Positions 38,479 to 49,673 of a stretch of DNA of 64,000 nt are shown here, one piece after another. The DNA is from Nocardioides sp. Root682 (GTDB lineage: Bacteria; Actinomycetota; Actinomycetes; Propionibacteriales; Nocardioidaceae): positions 1,398,356 to 1,462,355 of the forward strand of contig NZ_LMHJ01000001.1 of the NCBI RefSeq assembly GCF_001427795.1, read 5' to 3'. The notes below the pieces were generated by a model. It did no database searches, was not told the origin of the DNA, and was given only the letters and a program-made list of their open reading frames with translations. Numbering within the stretch: the first letter of the stretch is position 1; every line of letters starts with the position of its first letter. Both the position numbers and the translations under genes were made by a program.

Positions 38479-39689
38479 GCACCTGCGCTGCGGCGGTGCA
38501 CGACCGCCGAGACCAGCAGGATCGCGACACCCACGGCGGCCAGACCGGCACCGACGAGCGCAGGAGCCCGGTAGCCGTACCCCGCCGCGATGACCAGGCC
38601 ACCGAGCCAGGCGCCCAGCGCGTTGGCGATGTTGAGCGCGGCGTGGTTCATCGCGGCACCGAGCGTGACCGCTCCCCCGGCGACGTCCATCAGCCGGAGC
38701 TGGAGGTTGATCACCAGCACCGATCCGGTCGCCGTCACGAGGAAGGCGACGGGCAGCAGGCCCCACCCGGTGGGCGCGGCGGCGTAGTAGACGAGCATCA
38801 GCACGATGCCGATGGCGCCCGACAGCAGCAGGCTGCGGTAGACCGACCAGGCCGCGAGCTCCCCTGCGAGCCACGTGCCCACGACCATGCCGAGACCGAG
38901 CGCCAGCACGAAGACGGGAACAGTGCCGCGCTCGAGCCCGCCGACGTCGGTGACCGTCTTGGCGATGTAGGAGTAGACCGCGAACATCCCGCCGAAGCCG
39001 ACGGCTCCCACGGCCATCGTGAGCCAGACCTGCAGGCTGCCGAAGAACTCACGAGCCTCCTTGCGCCCGCTCGCCTCCGAGTCGCCGGGCACCGACGGCA
39101 CCGCCGCCAGCACCATGGCCATGGTCGCCAGGGCGAGCAGGCCTCCGAGGAGGTACGTCGAGCGCCAGCCGACCTGCTGGCCGAGGAAGGTGGCCAGCGG
39201 GACGCCGACCACGTTCGCGACCGAGAGCCCGAGCATCACGCTCGCGACGGCGCGTCCTCGACGTTCGGGCGTCACCAGGCTGGCGGCGACCAGGCTCGCC
39301 ACCCCGAAGTAGGCGCCGTGCGGCAGGCCGTCGAGGAACCGGGCCACCGTGAGCACCTCGAAGTTGGGGGCGAAGGCGCTGAGGAGGTTGAAGACGCCGT
39401 ACGCCGCCATCAGCCAGACGAGCATCGCCCGACGCGGGAGGGCCGCCCCGAAGAACGCCAGGATCGGTACGCCGACCACGACGCCGATCGCGTAGGCGGA
39501 GATGATGTGGCCGGCCGTCGGCACGGAGACGTCGACGCCGTCGGCCACCTCGGGCAGCACACCCATGGTCATGAACTCGGTGGTGCCGATGGTGAAACCG
39601 CCGACCGCGAGCGCCAGGATCGCCAGCACGGGTCGAGCGTGGGACACCGCCGGGCTGGCCTCGATGGAGGTCGTCGGCGAAGAAGTCAC
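38475..39689 (-). CDS. MFS exporter, DHA1 (AraJ/chloramphenicol-resistance-like)
   Basis: A 404-residue proton-linked efflux transporter with 12 hydrophobic segments. The N-terminal stretch FTIGTTEFMTMGVLPEVAD is typical of the AraJ/CmlR-like DHA1 group. The conserved loop after TM2 is degenerate (GAALPRRAMLVW). GTG 39689 is chosen; the frame upstream runs into the SDR gene and is not membrane-like. Substrate unknown; the neighbours are SDR and P450 genes. Confidence 0.85.
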   Translation of the reverse strand: MTSSPTTSIEASPAVSHARPVLAILALAVGGFTIGTTEFMTMGVLPEVADGVDVSVPTAGHIISAYAIGVVVGVPILAFFGAALPRRAMLVWLMAAYGVFNLLSAFAPNFEVLTVARFLDGLPHGAYFGVASLVAASLVTPERRGRAVASVMLGLSVANVVGVPLATFLGQQVGWRSTYLLGGLLALATMAMVLAAVPSVPGDSEASGRKEAREFFGSLQVWLTMAVGAVGFGGMFAVYSYIAKTVTDVGGLERGTVPVFVLALGLGMVVGTWLAGELAAWSVYRSLLLSGAIGIVLMLVYYAAAPTGWGLLPVAFLVTATGSVLVINLQLRLMDVAGGAVTLGAAMNHAALNIANALGAWLGGLVIAAGYGYRAPALVGAGLAAVGVAILLVSAVVHRRSAGA

Positions 39690-39718
39690 GTGAAACCGTA
39701 ACCGGCGACCGCCGGGTG

Positions 39719-40561
39719 CTATTCCTCGGCGGTGCCCGCTGCTCGTCGCGCCCGCTGCTCGTAGGCTGCGCGAGCTGCCGGGTCGGCAGACCTGAGCACG
39801 TCGCCGGCCTTCGTCGCGCGCGACATCGCGTCCTGGACGAACCGCGGCATTGCCAGGGTCGACTTCCCGAGCCCCTGCGTCCAGCGCGGGACCCACATCT
39901 CCGCCTTCGGCTTGAGGACCGCTGCCTCGATCACCTCGGCGACGTCCTCCGCGGTCACCGGCTTGATGCCCCGCGCCGCAGGCACACCGGCAGCGAGCTC
40001 GGTCTGCACGACGGTCGGGAGGATGACCGTGACGTCGATCCCGTCGCCGACCAGCTCCTGACGGATGGCCTCACTGAAGCCGACCACGGCGAACTTGGAT
40101 GCGGAGTAGGTCGCACCGTGCGGGACGGCGACCCGGCCGACGGCGGAGGCGACGTTGACGAGGTGGCCCCGGCCGCGGTCGACCATGCCCGGCGCGACGG
40201 CCTTGGTGCCGTTGATCACGCCGTGCACGTTGACGTCCATGATGGTGCGGGCCACGCTCTCGGTCTCCTTGAGCACGGATCCGAGCGGCATGATCCCGGC
40301 GTTGTTGACCAGCACGTCCCACGGCCCGAGGTGGTCGACGTCGGCGAGGAAGGAGACCCAGGAGCTGACGTCGGTGACGTCGAGGCGCGCGGCGACGACG
40401 TGGCCGTCGTACGCACCGGCGACCTCGTTGGCCCGGTCCAGGTCGAGGTCGCCGATCGCGACCTTCGCGCCCTGGCGGGCAAAGCGGTCGACGGTGGCGC
40501 GACCGATGCCGCGCGCACCTCCGGTGACGATGATGGACAGGCCTGCGATGGATCGGGGCAC
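39719..40561 (-). CDS. short-chain dehydrogenase/reductase
   Basis: A 280-residue NAD(P)-dependent SDR. The cofactor motif is TGGARGIG at 13-20, NNAG at 86-89, and the catalytic Ser139, Tyr152 and Lys156 (TYSASK). D39 after the second strand (GDLD) favours NAD(H). The GTG start has GGAGGAA 7 bp upstream. A C-terminal extension of about 50 residues suggests a lipid or alcohol/ketone substrate, but that is a guess. It lies 19 bp downstream of the P450 gene and is probably in one operon with it. Confidence 0.88.
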   Translation of the reverse strand: MPRSIAGLSIIVTGGARGIGRATVDRFARQGAKVAIGDLDLDRANEVAGAYDGHVVAARLDVTDVSSWVSFLADVDHLGPWDVLVNNAGIMPLGSVLKETESVARTIMDVNVHGVINGTKAVAPGMVDRGRGHLVNVASAVGRVAVPHGATYSASKFAVVGFSEAIRQELVGDGIDVTVILPTVVQTELAAGVPAARGIKPVTAEDVAEVIEAAVLKPKAEMWVPRWTQGLGKSTLAMPRFVQDAMSRATKAGDVLRSADPAARAAYEQRARRAAGTAEE

Positions 40562-40580
40562 GGGAATTCCTCCAGCGGTC

Positions 40581-41921
40581 TCAGAGTCGGACGAGGTCGA
40601 TCGGCTGGCCGTCCTTCGGGAACGGCAGCGAGTGGTTGTCGAGAGGTGCGACGTAGCCGGGGTCGACGCTCCAGCGGTGGGTGCGCAGCAACCGGTGCAG
40701 GATCGCCTTGACCTCGGCCCCGGCGAAGTGGAGCCCGATGCACTTGTGGACCCCGCCCCCGAACGGGGACCAGGCGTAGCGGTGCGACTTGTCCTCGCGG
40801 CGCTCCGGGCTGAACCGGTCGGGGTCGAAGCGCGTGGGTTCGCTCCACAGGTCCCCCATCAGGTGCGACAGCTGGAGTCCGACCGCCACCTGGGTTCCGG
40901 CGGGGATGCGCACGCCCTGGACGACGGTGTCCTTGACCGTGCTCCGCGCGAGCATGGGGACCGGGGCGCGCAGGCGGAGGCATTCCTTCATCACCAGGTC
41001 GAGCGAGACCAGCTGCTCGAGCTCAGCGAGGCTCGGCTCGTCCCCCAGGGCCAGGGACTCCGCGCGACAACGCTCCTGCCACTCCGGGTGCTGGCCGAGG
41101 TACTGCAGCATCGTGGACGTGGTGATCGTCGAGGTGTCGTGCGCGGCCATCATCAGGAAGATCATGTGGTTCACGACGTCGTCGTCGCTGAACCGCTCGC
41201 CGTCATCGGTCTCGATGTGGCACAGGACAGAGAAGAGGTCGCCGGTGCGTTCGGTCCGCTTGGCAGGCAGGTAGTGGCGCAGGAACTCCTCGAGGACCGC
41301 GCGGCCGCGGTAGGCCCGGCCCCACCGGGTCATCGGCACCCGGGCGCGGACCACGCCGGACGCGGCCTGCACGCAGTCGATGAACGCGGCGTTGATCCGG
41401 TCCATCTCGGCGGGCGAGGTGTCAGCGGCGCCGCCCATGAAGGTGTCGGCCGCGATGTCGAGCGTGAGCTGCTTCAGGGCCGGGTAGCAACGGAAGTCCG
41501 TGCCGACCTCCCACGCGTCGATGCCCCGCGCGATCGCCGGGTGCATCGGGGCGACGTACGACGTCAGGCGGTCGCGGGTGAAGGCTTCCTGCATGATCCG
41601 CCGGTGGGTGTGGTGCTCCTCGAAGTCGAGCAGCATGAGCCCACGGCCGAAGAACGGCCCGACGAGCCTTCCCCACGCCGGTCCGTTGGCGAACGCCTTG
41701 TCCGCGTTGCGCAGGGCCTCCTCGCAGGCATCCGGCCCGAGCAGCATCACGAAGGTCTGGCCCAGGAAGGGGAACGGCGACACCGGGCCGTAGGTGTCCC
41801 ACTGGTGCTGCATCAACGCCGCGGGATCCTTCGCGTACGCCATGACCCGCCCGAGCAGGGGCAGCCCCCGGTCCCCGCGAAGGACCGTCGGGATCTCGCG
41901 CGTCATCTGTCCTGCGGTCAT
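40581..41921 (-). CDS. cytochrome P450
   Basis: A 446-residue haem monooxygenase. The haem-binding motif is FGGGVHKCIG with thiolate C394, the K-helix ExxR is KECLRLRAP, and the I-helix is MAAHDTST with the acid-alcohol pair. There is no membrane anchor. The start is ATG 41921 (MTAGQMTREIP); the long frame upstream is a shadow of the TetR gene. It is paired with the SDR and divergent from a TetR regulator, which probably represses it. A hydrophobic substrate (steroid or fatty acid) is possible; not determined. Confidence 0.92.
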   Translation of the reverse strand: MTAGQMTREIPTVLRGDRGLPLLGRVMAYAKDPAALMQHQWDTYGPVSPFPFLGQTFVMLLGPDACEEALRNADKAFANGPAWGRLVGPFFGRGLMLLDFEEHHTHRRIMQEAFTRDRLTSYVAPMHPAIARGIDAWEVGTDFRCYPALKQLTLDIAADTFMGGAADTSPAEMDRINAAFIDCVQAASGVVRARVPMTRWGRAYRGRAVLEEFLRHYLPAKRTERTGDLFSVLCHIETDDGERFSDDDVVNHMIFLMMAAHDTSTITTSTMLQYLGQHPEWQERCRAESLALGDEPSLAELEQLVSLDLVMKECLRLRAPVPMLARSTVKDTVVQGVRIPAGTQVAVGLQLSHLMGDLWSEPTRFDPDRFSPERREDKSHRYAWSPFGGGVHKCIGLHFAGAEVKAILHRLLRTHRWSVDPGYVAPLDNHSLPFPKDGQPIDLVRL

Positions 41922-41990
41922 CGTCGACCTCCCCGGCGCGACTGGCGGCACGCCCTCAGGGTGCCCAGCGTCATTCAGGAAGGGCGTCCT

Positions 41991-42016
41991 GTCAACCTTC
42001 TCCTGGCGGCGTTGAC
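41991..42016. promoter_or_regulatory. dyad operator in the P450 / TetR divergent promoter
   Basis: GTCAAC-N14-GTTGAC in the 111-bp gap between the P450 and TetR genes. A symmetric site at this place fits autoregulation by the TetR protein and control of P450-SDR. Confidence 0.45.
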
Positions 42017-42032
42017 GTGCGAGGCTGGAGCC

Positions 42033-42638
42033 GTGGCAGTCCAGTCGGGAACCTATCGGGGCGTGAGTGCGCAGGACCGCGCCGCCGAGCGCCGTGTGCG
42101 CCTGCTCGAGGCAACGCTCTCGGTGTGGGCCGACCGGGAGACGCGAACGACCATGACGGCCGTCTGCTCCGCGGCCGGGCTGTCGGAGCGCTACTTCTAC
42201 GAGAGCTTCACCGGACTCGACGAAGCCCAGCGCGCTGTCCTGGAGGACGTCGCGACCGAGATCGAGACGACGGCCCTCGCTGCCGCGGCCGCGGCGGCGG
42301 ACGATGAGCCCGGTCAACGGATCCGGGCCGCGGTCGCCGCCTTCGTGGACCTGCTGCTCGCCGATCCGCGCAAGGGCCGGGTGGCGATCATCGAGGCAGG
42401 GGCGATGCCGGCACTCCGGTCCCGGCGGACAGAACTGCTTCGTCACTTCGCCCACCTCGCCGCCGATCAGGCCCACGAGATGCACGGGCAGCGCCGACGC
42501 GAGGACGAACTGGCTGGACTGCTCTTCATCGGCGGCGTCGCCGAGGTCGTCACGGCGTGGCTGGACGGCACCCTGGACGCCTCGGCCGACGAGCTCGTCG
42601 AGACCGCGAGTCGGGCGTTCCTCGGGCTCTACGCCTGA
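42033..42638 (+). CDS. TetR-family transcriptional regulator
   Basis: A 201-residue regulator with an N-terminal TetR HTH (TTMTAVCSAAGLSERYFYESF, residues about 39-59, read in part) and a helical ligand domain. The GTG start has GAGG 8 bp upstream. It is divergent from P450-SDR, so these are its likely targets. It ends 2 bp from the convergent ABC exporter stop. Confidence 0.85.
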   Translation: MAVQSGTYRGVSAQDRAAERRVRLLEATLSVWADRETRTTMTAVCSAAGLSERYFYESFTGLDEAQRAVLEDVATEIETTALAAAAAAADDEPGQRIRAAVAAFVDLLLADPRKGRVAIIEAGAMPALRSRRTELLRHFAHLAADQAHEMHGQRRREDELAGLLFIGGVAEVVTAWLDGTLDASADELVETASRAFLGLYA

Positions 42639-42640
42639 GC

Positions 42641-45600
42641 TCACCCGGCGAGGTGGCCCCAGTCGGTGGTCAGCTCGGCCCAGGGACCGACCGCAGCGAC
42701 CGCTCCGTCGACGAGCACCACGACCCGGTCGGCCTGCGAGAGAGCCGCTCGCTTCGAGGTCGCGCCGATGACGGTGGTGTGGCGCTCGCGGAGCGCGACC
42801 CAGAGCTCCACCTCGGTCGCGGCATCGAGCGCGCTCGAGACGTCGTCGGCGAGCAGGAGCTCCGTGTCGGCCGCGAGGGCGCGAGCCAGCGCCAGCCGCT
42901 GGACCTGACCACCGGAGAGCCGCACGCCGCGATGGCCGACGACCGCGTCGGCGCCGCCGGCCTCCACGACGTCCTGGGTCAGTCGCGCGGCCTGGACCGG
43001 GCTGTCGAACGCGCGGTCGTGCCCGAGGCGCACGTTGTCGGAGAAGGTGCCCGAGAGCACGCGCGGCACCTGGGCGACGTGCCCGACCTGTCCCGGGCGC
43101 AGGAAGACCTCCGGATCGGTGACCTGCTCGCCGTTCCACCGCAGCTGACCCGTGTGGTCGATGAGTCCGGCCAGCGCCGAGAGCAGGCTCGACTTGCCCG
43201 AACCGACCTGGCCCACGAGCAGGACGAGCTCGCCACGCTCGACGACGAGGTCGACGCCGGCCACTCCGATCGTTCCGTCGTCGTGCAGTGCGGCGACACC
43301 GCTCAGCTCGAGTCGCTCGAGGGGCACGCGGGCCGGCTCGACCGGATCGGGAGCCCCACCGGTGACCAGGTCGATGCCTTCCGGCAGGGCCATCAGGTCA
43401 CGTCCCCCAGCGAACCGGCTGGTCGCGCGCTGCCACGCACGCACGCCCGGCGCCTCGGTCACGACGGCGCCGGCGACACGTCCGAACCAGTCGAAGCCGT
43501 TGACGGCGGTGGCCACCAGCAGCGCAGTGGCGAGCCCCCAGACGTCGAGCCAGAACAGCGCCCAGGCGGTGACGACGCCGACCTGGACCATCACGATCGG
43601 CACGCCGTCGAGGAACGCCTGCACGCGGTGCTCGAAGACGGCCGCCTCGACCCGCCCGCTGTCGACCTTGCGGAGGTGGGCGTGGACGTCCGGCGTACGT
43701 CCGGCCAGCTTGACGGTGCGGGCCGACTCCACGGCGGACACGAGCGCGCGACCGAAGCCGGCGCGAGCGGTCGAGGACCGGGCGGCGGACCGGCCGGCGA
43801 TCGGGCGGCCGACCGAGGAAGCGAGCGCGCTGGAGGTCATCACGGCGAGCAGGACCGCGCCGGCCAGCCAGGTGCCACCGGCGATCATCGTGATGAGGGC
43901 GATGAGGATGCCGTTGACGAAGTCGACCCAGCGGTCGGAGTAGCGCGCGAACCGGTCGGCGTCCATCGAGCGCGCGACGACCTCGCCCGGCGGCGTGCGG
44001 GGCAGCCGGTGGGTGCGGATCTGGCCGACCAGCACGGACATGCGAACGCGCAGCATCACCTCGATCCACCAGCGGGGGTAGCGGCGGAAGGCATCGGCCA
44101 GCAGGATCGGCGCGACCAGCAGGCCGGCCACCAGCAGGCCCGTGAGCAGGGTCGGGGTGTCCCCGGAGGCGAGGCGCTGGACGACCAGGCCCCAGAGCAG
44201 GCCGGTGATGGCGCCGAGCGGCGCGAAGATGCTGCCGCCGAGGAACAGCAGCACGGAGTAGATCCCCCACCACGGCCGCACCCACATGGCGTGCCACGTG
44301 CCGCGGGTCAGCGTGGGTCCGGGACCGACGGGGGGCCGTTCCGGCGGCGGTCCGGTACGACGCCGCCCACCCACCGCCGTACCCGGATCGCCGTCCGGCG
44401 ACTCCTCGGGGGCCGGGCTGTCGTAGGGGTCGGTCCCCTCACGGGCCAGGCTCGCGGTGACCAGGCGTCGGAACGGGCCGTCGAGGCCGGCGAGCTCCTC
44501 GCGCATCCCTTGCTGGATGACGCGTCCGTGGTCGAGCACGGCGACCATCTCGGCGCGCTCGATGGTGCCGAGCCGGTGGGCGACGAGCACGCCCGTACGG
44601 CCCCGGATGAGGCGATCGGCTGCCGCGACCACGCGACTCTCGGTGACGGGATCCATGCGGGCGGTGGCCTCGTCGAGGACCACGACCTGCACGTGGCGCA
44701 CCAGCAGGCGCGCGAAGGCGACCAGCTGCTCCTCCCCCGCCGACAGCCGGGTGCCGCCGGGTCCGAGCAGGGTGTCCAGGCCGTCCGGGAGGCCGTCGAC
44801 CCAGTCGGTGAGCCCGAGCTCCTCGACGGCCGCCTCGATCTCCTCGTGCGGGGTGTCGGAGAACAACGCGATGTTCTCGGCGAGGGTGCCGGCGAGGATC
44901 TCGGTGCGCTGGGTGACCACGCCGACGCGACGGCGCAGCTCGTGGAGGTCGAGGGTGGTGATGTCGATGCCGCCGAGGAAGATCGTGCCGGGCGGCGGTT
45001 CGACCGCACGCGAGAGCAGGGACGCCAGCGTCGACTTGCCCGATCCGGTGCGACCGACCAGGGCAAGGGTGTGTCCGGCCTCGACGACCAGGTCGACGTC
45101 ACGCAGGCCGAAGGTGCCCTCGGCGTACGAGAAGTCCAGGCCCCGGATCCGCAGGTCGAGGGCGCCACCGGGCACCGGCTCGCCACCGACCGGCTCCGCC
45201 TCGACACCCAGCAGCTGTCGCAGGCGCAGCACGGCGCCGAGACCGGCCTGGATGTCGGGGAGCTGGTGGGCGAGGTTGTTGATCTGGCCGACGAAGATCG
45301 TCGTGACCAGGAACAGGGTGACCAGTCGGGCCAGGTCAAGGTCGCCGTGGCTGACCAGCGCGACACCCGACACGGCCACGGCGACCAGCAGGCCGTGGAG
45401 CAGGAGTCCGACCCGGATGGCGAGCCGGGCCTCGACCACCAGCACCCGGCGGAACTTCTCGTGCACGTCCGCCGACAGCTTCGCCAGCCGTCGTACGGCG
45501 AAGGCCTGGCCCCGGCTCGTCCGCAGGTCGTCGCGCCCCGCGATGCCCTCCTCGAGCGCGGCGGCATGGTCGGTCCACGCGGCCTCCTCGATCACCTTCA

Positions 45601-46192
45601 ACCGCGAGATCTCGATCAACGAGGGCCGCATCACCCACACGATCACCGCACCGACGACCGGGAACAGGAAGGCAGCCGGCCACCAGGTCACGCCCGCGAC
45701 GACCCACATCGGCACCGCGCCGAACAGGGTGCGCATCGCCATCCAGATCTGCTGGCGCAGCAGGGTGCCGACCTCGTGGGTGTCGTCGTCGACCCGGTCC
45801 AGCACCTCGCCGACCGCCTGCTCCGTCAGGTGCTCAAGAGGCTGTTGCAGGGCAGCACTCAACAGGTCGCCGCGGAGCCGGCCCTCGGCGCGGTCGACCA
45901 CACCCGCCCAGACGATCCGGCCGGACGTGTCGACCAGCGCCGCACCCACCACGAGCAGCGCGAGCCACCCGACCAGCTCTCCGGTCGGGTGGTCGGCGAG
46001 GCGTCCGGCCACCACGGTCCCGAGGGCCTGGGCAAGCGCACCGACACCGACTGCGGTGACAGCGAACCCGGCGGCCCGGCCGCGCATCCGGCGCCAGTCG
46101 ACGCGACGGGCGGGATCGACGACGTCGTCCGCGGCGGGCACAGCGGCCCGGGTCAACGTCGTCGTCACTGGATCGAGAGTAGTTGGCGGCAC
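42641..46192 (-). CDS. full-length ABC exporter with two TMD-NBD halves in one chain
   Basis: A 1183-residue fusion of two exporter half-transporters. Half 1: TMD about 40-310, NBD with GRTGSGKS (about 380), signature LSAGE (about 483), Walker B VVLDE (about 504). A disordered Pro/Gly-rich linker lies near 590-640. Half 2: TMD about 650-920, NBD with GQVGSGKS (about 994), signature LSGGQ (about 1092), Walker B LLLADD. NBD2 lacks the catalytic Glu (Asp instead) and NBD1 has the altered signature, so one ATP site should be active and the other degenerate. GTG 46192 has GGAGG 9 bp upstream; TTG 46198 and GTG 46168 are alternatives. Substrate unknown. Confidence 0.88.
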   Translation of the reverse strand: MPPTTLDPVTTTLTRAAVPAADDVVDPARRVDWRRMRGRAAGFAVTAVGVGALAQALGTVVAGRLADHPTGELVGWLALLVVGAALVDTSGRIVWAGVVDRAEGRLRGDLLSAALQQPLEHLTEQAVGEVLDRVDDDTHEVGTLLRQQIWMAMRTLFGAVPMWVVAGVTWWPAAFLFPVVGAVIVWVMRPSLIEISRLKVIEEAAWTDHAAALEEGIAGRDDLRTSRGQAFAVRRLAKLSADVHEKFRRVLVVEARLAIRVGLLLHGLLVAVAVSGVALVSHGDLDLARLVTLFLVTTIFVGQINNLAHQLPDIQAGLGAVLRLRQLLGVEAEPVGGEPVPGGALDLRIRGLDFSYAEGTFGLRDVDLVVEAGHTLALVGRTGSGKSTLASLLSRAVEPPPGTIFLGGIDITTLDLHELRRRVGVVTQRTEILAGTLAENIALFSDTPHEEIEAAVEELGLTDWVDGLPDGLDTLLGPGGTRLSAGEEQLVAFARLLVRHVQVVVLDEATARMDPVTESRVVAAADRLIRGRTGVLVAHRLGTIERAEMVAVLDHGRVIQQGMREELAGLDGPFRRLVTASLAREGTDPYDSPAPEESPDGDPGTAVGGRRRTGPPPERPPVGPGPTLTRGTWHAMWVRPWWGIYSVLLFLGGSIFAPLGAITGLLWGLVVQRLASGDTPTLLTGLLVAGLLVAPILLADAFRRYPRWWIEVMLRVRMSVLVGQIRTHRLPRTPPGEVVARSMDADRFARYSDRWVDFVNGILIALITMIAGGTWLAGAVLLAVMTSSALASSVGRPIAGRSAARSSTARAGFGRALVSAVESARTVKLAGRTPDVHAHLRKVDSGRVEAAVFEHRVQAFLDGVPIVMVQVGVVTAWALFWLDVWGLATALLVATAVNGFDWFGRVAGAVVTEAPGVRAWQRATSRFAGGRDLMALPEGIDLVTGGAPDPVEPARVPLERLELSGVAALHDDGTIGVAGVDLVVERGELVLLVGQVGSGKSSLLSALAGLIDHTGQLRWNGEQVTDPEVFLRPGQVGHVAQVPRVLSGTFSDNVRLGHDRAFDSPVQAARLTQDVVEAGGADAVVGHRGVRLSGGQVQRLALARALAADTELLLADDVSSALDAATEVELWVALRERHTTVIGATSKRAALSQADRVVVLVDGAVAAVGPWAELTTDWGHLAG

Positions 46193-46226
46193 CGACAACC
46201 GCCTCCGAATATCTTCCGGTGAAAAG

Positions 46227-46264
46227 CACAGCGCCCGGGGTCATCTTCCTCCCCGGGCGCTGTG
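46227..46264 (-). terminator. hairpin terminator of the idh gene
   Basis: Perfect 14-bp arms (46227-46240 and 46251-46264) with a 10-nt loop, followed on the minus strand by CTTTTC. It lies 13 bp beyond the idh stop and insulates the ABC exporter gene. Confidence 0.8.
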
Positions 46265-46276
46265 TCGTGCTGTCGA

Positions 46277-48466
<2,190 letters not shown>

Positions 48467-48500
48467 GTCCGGGCGTCGCTCCTGGCCGTGAGGTGGGATT

Positions 48501-48514
48501 CTTGACGTCAAGAT
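48501..48514. promoter_or_regulatory. perfect palindrome upstream of icd
   Basis: TCTTGACGTCAAGA, a perfect 14-bp dyad 34 bp before the icd ATG and about 105 bp before the divergent aquaporin ATG. The size suits a MarR- or TetR-type dimer. The rest of the 152-bp gap contains the two promoters but no gene. Confidence 0.5.
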
Positions 48515-48618
48515 ACCTGACGCGTGGGACCAGCGTCCCGTTCGACCCCCACCCTAGTGATTAGAGTGCTGGACGTAACCCGGCTCGTTTTTCGGGACCG
48601 ACCCAGGAGAGAAGAGAT

Positions 48619-49611
48619 ATGACTGACGCAGCCATGGCGGACGCCTCCGTCGAAACGCCCCCGACCACGATCCACAAACTGCTGGCCGAGTTCATCGGCA
48701 CCTTCGCTCTCGTCCTGATCGGCTGCGGCGTCGCGGTGGTCAACAGCGGCGAGATCGTGCAGACCGGTCTGGCCTTCGGCCTCACCGTGACCCTGATGGC
48801 CTACGCCTTCGGACGCGTCTCCGGCGGCCACTTCAACCCCGCCGTCTCGGTGGGTGCGGCCCTCGGCGGTCGTACGTCGTGGCGCGACGCGGGCGCCTAC
48901 ATCGCGGCCCAGATCGCCGGCGGCATCGCCGGCGCACTCGTGCTGATGATCCTGCTCCTCGGCATCGACGGCTTCGAGGCGTTCGACGTGGACGCCCCGC
49001 TCGGCACCAACGGCTTCAGCGCAGGCGGCTACGACTACGCGTGGTGGGCTGCATTCCTCATCGAGGTCATCTTCACGTTCCTCTTCGTCTTCGTGATCCT
49101 CGCTGTCACCGACAAGCGCAACGCCGCGAACGCGATGATGGCGCCGCTGGCCATCGGTGTGACCCTCGCGGTCATCCACTTCATGCTGATCCCGCTGACC
49201 GGCACCTCGCTCAACCCGGCGCGTTCGATCGGCCCGGCCATCTTCAGCGGCGGTGACTGGCTCGTCCAGCTCTGGCCGTTCATCCCGGCCCCGCTCATCG
49301 GCGGTGCCGTGGCCGGTCTGCTCTACCCGCTCCTGTTCGGCCACGGCGAGGACCCCGTCCCCGGATCCGGCCTGAACTTCGGCAGCGGCGGTTCCTCGAA
49401 CCCCGCGTTCACGCAGCAGTGGAACCAGGGCCAGGTCGCCCCGGGCGCACCGGCCGAGCAGCCGATCATCCAGGACGGCTGGCAGTGGGACCCGGCTTCG
49501 CAGCAGTGGATCCCGGCACAGCCGCATGCACCGCAGGTGCCCCAGGCACCGCAGGCCGGTGGCTGGGCGCCGCCCGCCGGCGAGCAGACGCAGGTGCGTC
49601 CGCCGCAGTGA
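48619..49611 (+). CDS. aquaporin (AqpZ-like) with a long C-terminal tail
   Basis: A 330-residue MIP channel. The two NPA boxes are HFNPAVS (73-75) and SLNPARS (199-201). By alignment to AqpZ the selectivity filter is F53, H187, T196 and R202, the water-selective set. Six TM segments end near residue 240. The remaining 90 residues are Gly/Gln/Pro/Trp-rich, with DGWQWDPASQQWIP at 287-300, a low-complexity cytoplasmic tail not found in typical AqpZ. A GGAGAGAAGAG purine tract precedes the ATG. Monocistronic, with a terminator behind. Confidence 0.9.
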   Translation: MTDAAMADASVETPPTTIHKLLAEFIGTFALVLIGCGVAVVNSGEIVQTGLAFGLTVTLMAYAFGRVSGGHFNPAVSVGAALGGRTSWRDAGAYIAAQIAGGIAGALVLMILLLGIDGFEAFDVDAPLGTNGFSAGGYDYAWWAAFLIEVIFTFLFVFVILAVTDKRNAANAMMAPLAIGVTLAVIHFMLIPLTGTSLNPARSIGPAIFSGGDWLVQLWPFIPAPLIGGAVAGLLYPLLFGHGEDPVPGSGLNFGSGGSSNPAFTQQWNQGQVAPGAPAEQPIIQDGWQWDPASQQWIPAQPHAPQVPQAPQAGGWAPPAGEQTQVRPPQ

Positions 49612-49631
49612 CGCTTGTCAGTTCAGGATCG

Positions 49632-49659
49632 CGGGGCTCGTCGTTCACGACGGGCCCCG
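49632..49659 (+). terminator. hairpin terminator after the aquaporin gene
   Basis: 12-bp arms (49632-49643 and 49648-49659) with one G-U pair and loop TTCA, followed by a short T-rich stretch (GGTCATTTCC). It lies between the convergent aquaporin and lipoprotein genes and may act on both. Confidence 0.7.
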
Positions 49660-49673
49660 TGGTCATTTCCTGA

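Noticed and set aside
42557..46222. Long open frame of over 1200 codons opposite the ABC exporter
   Set aside because: Same shadow effect; the exporter frame has all ABC motifs.
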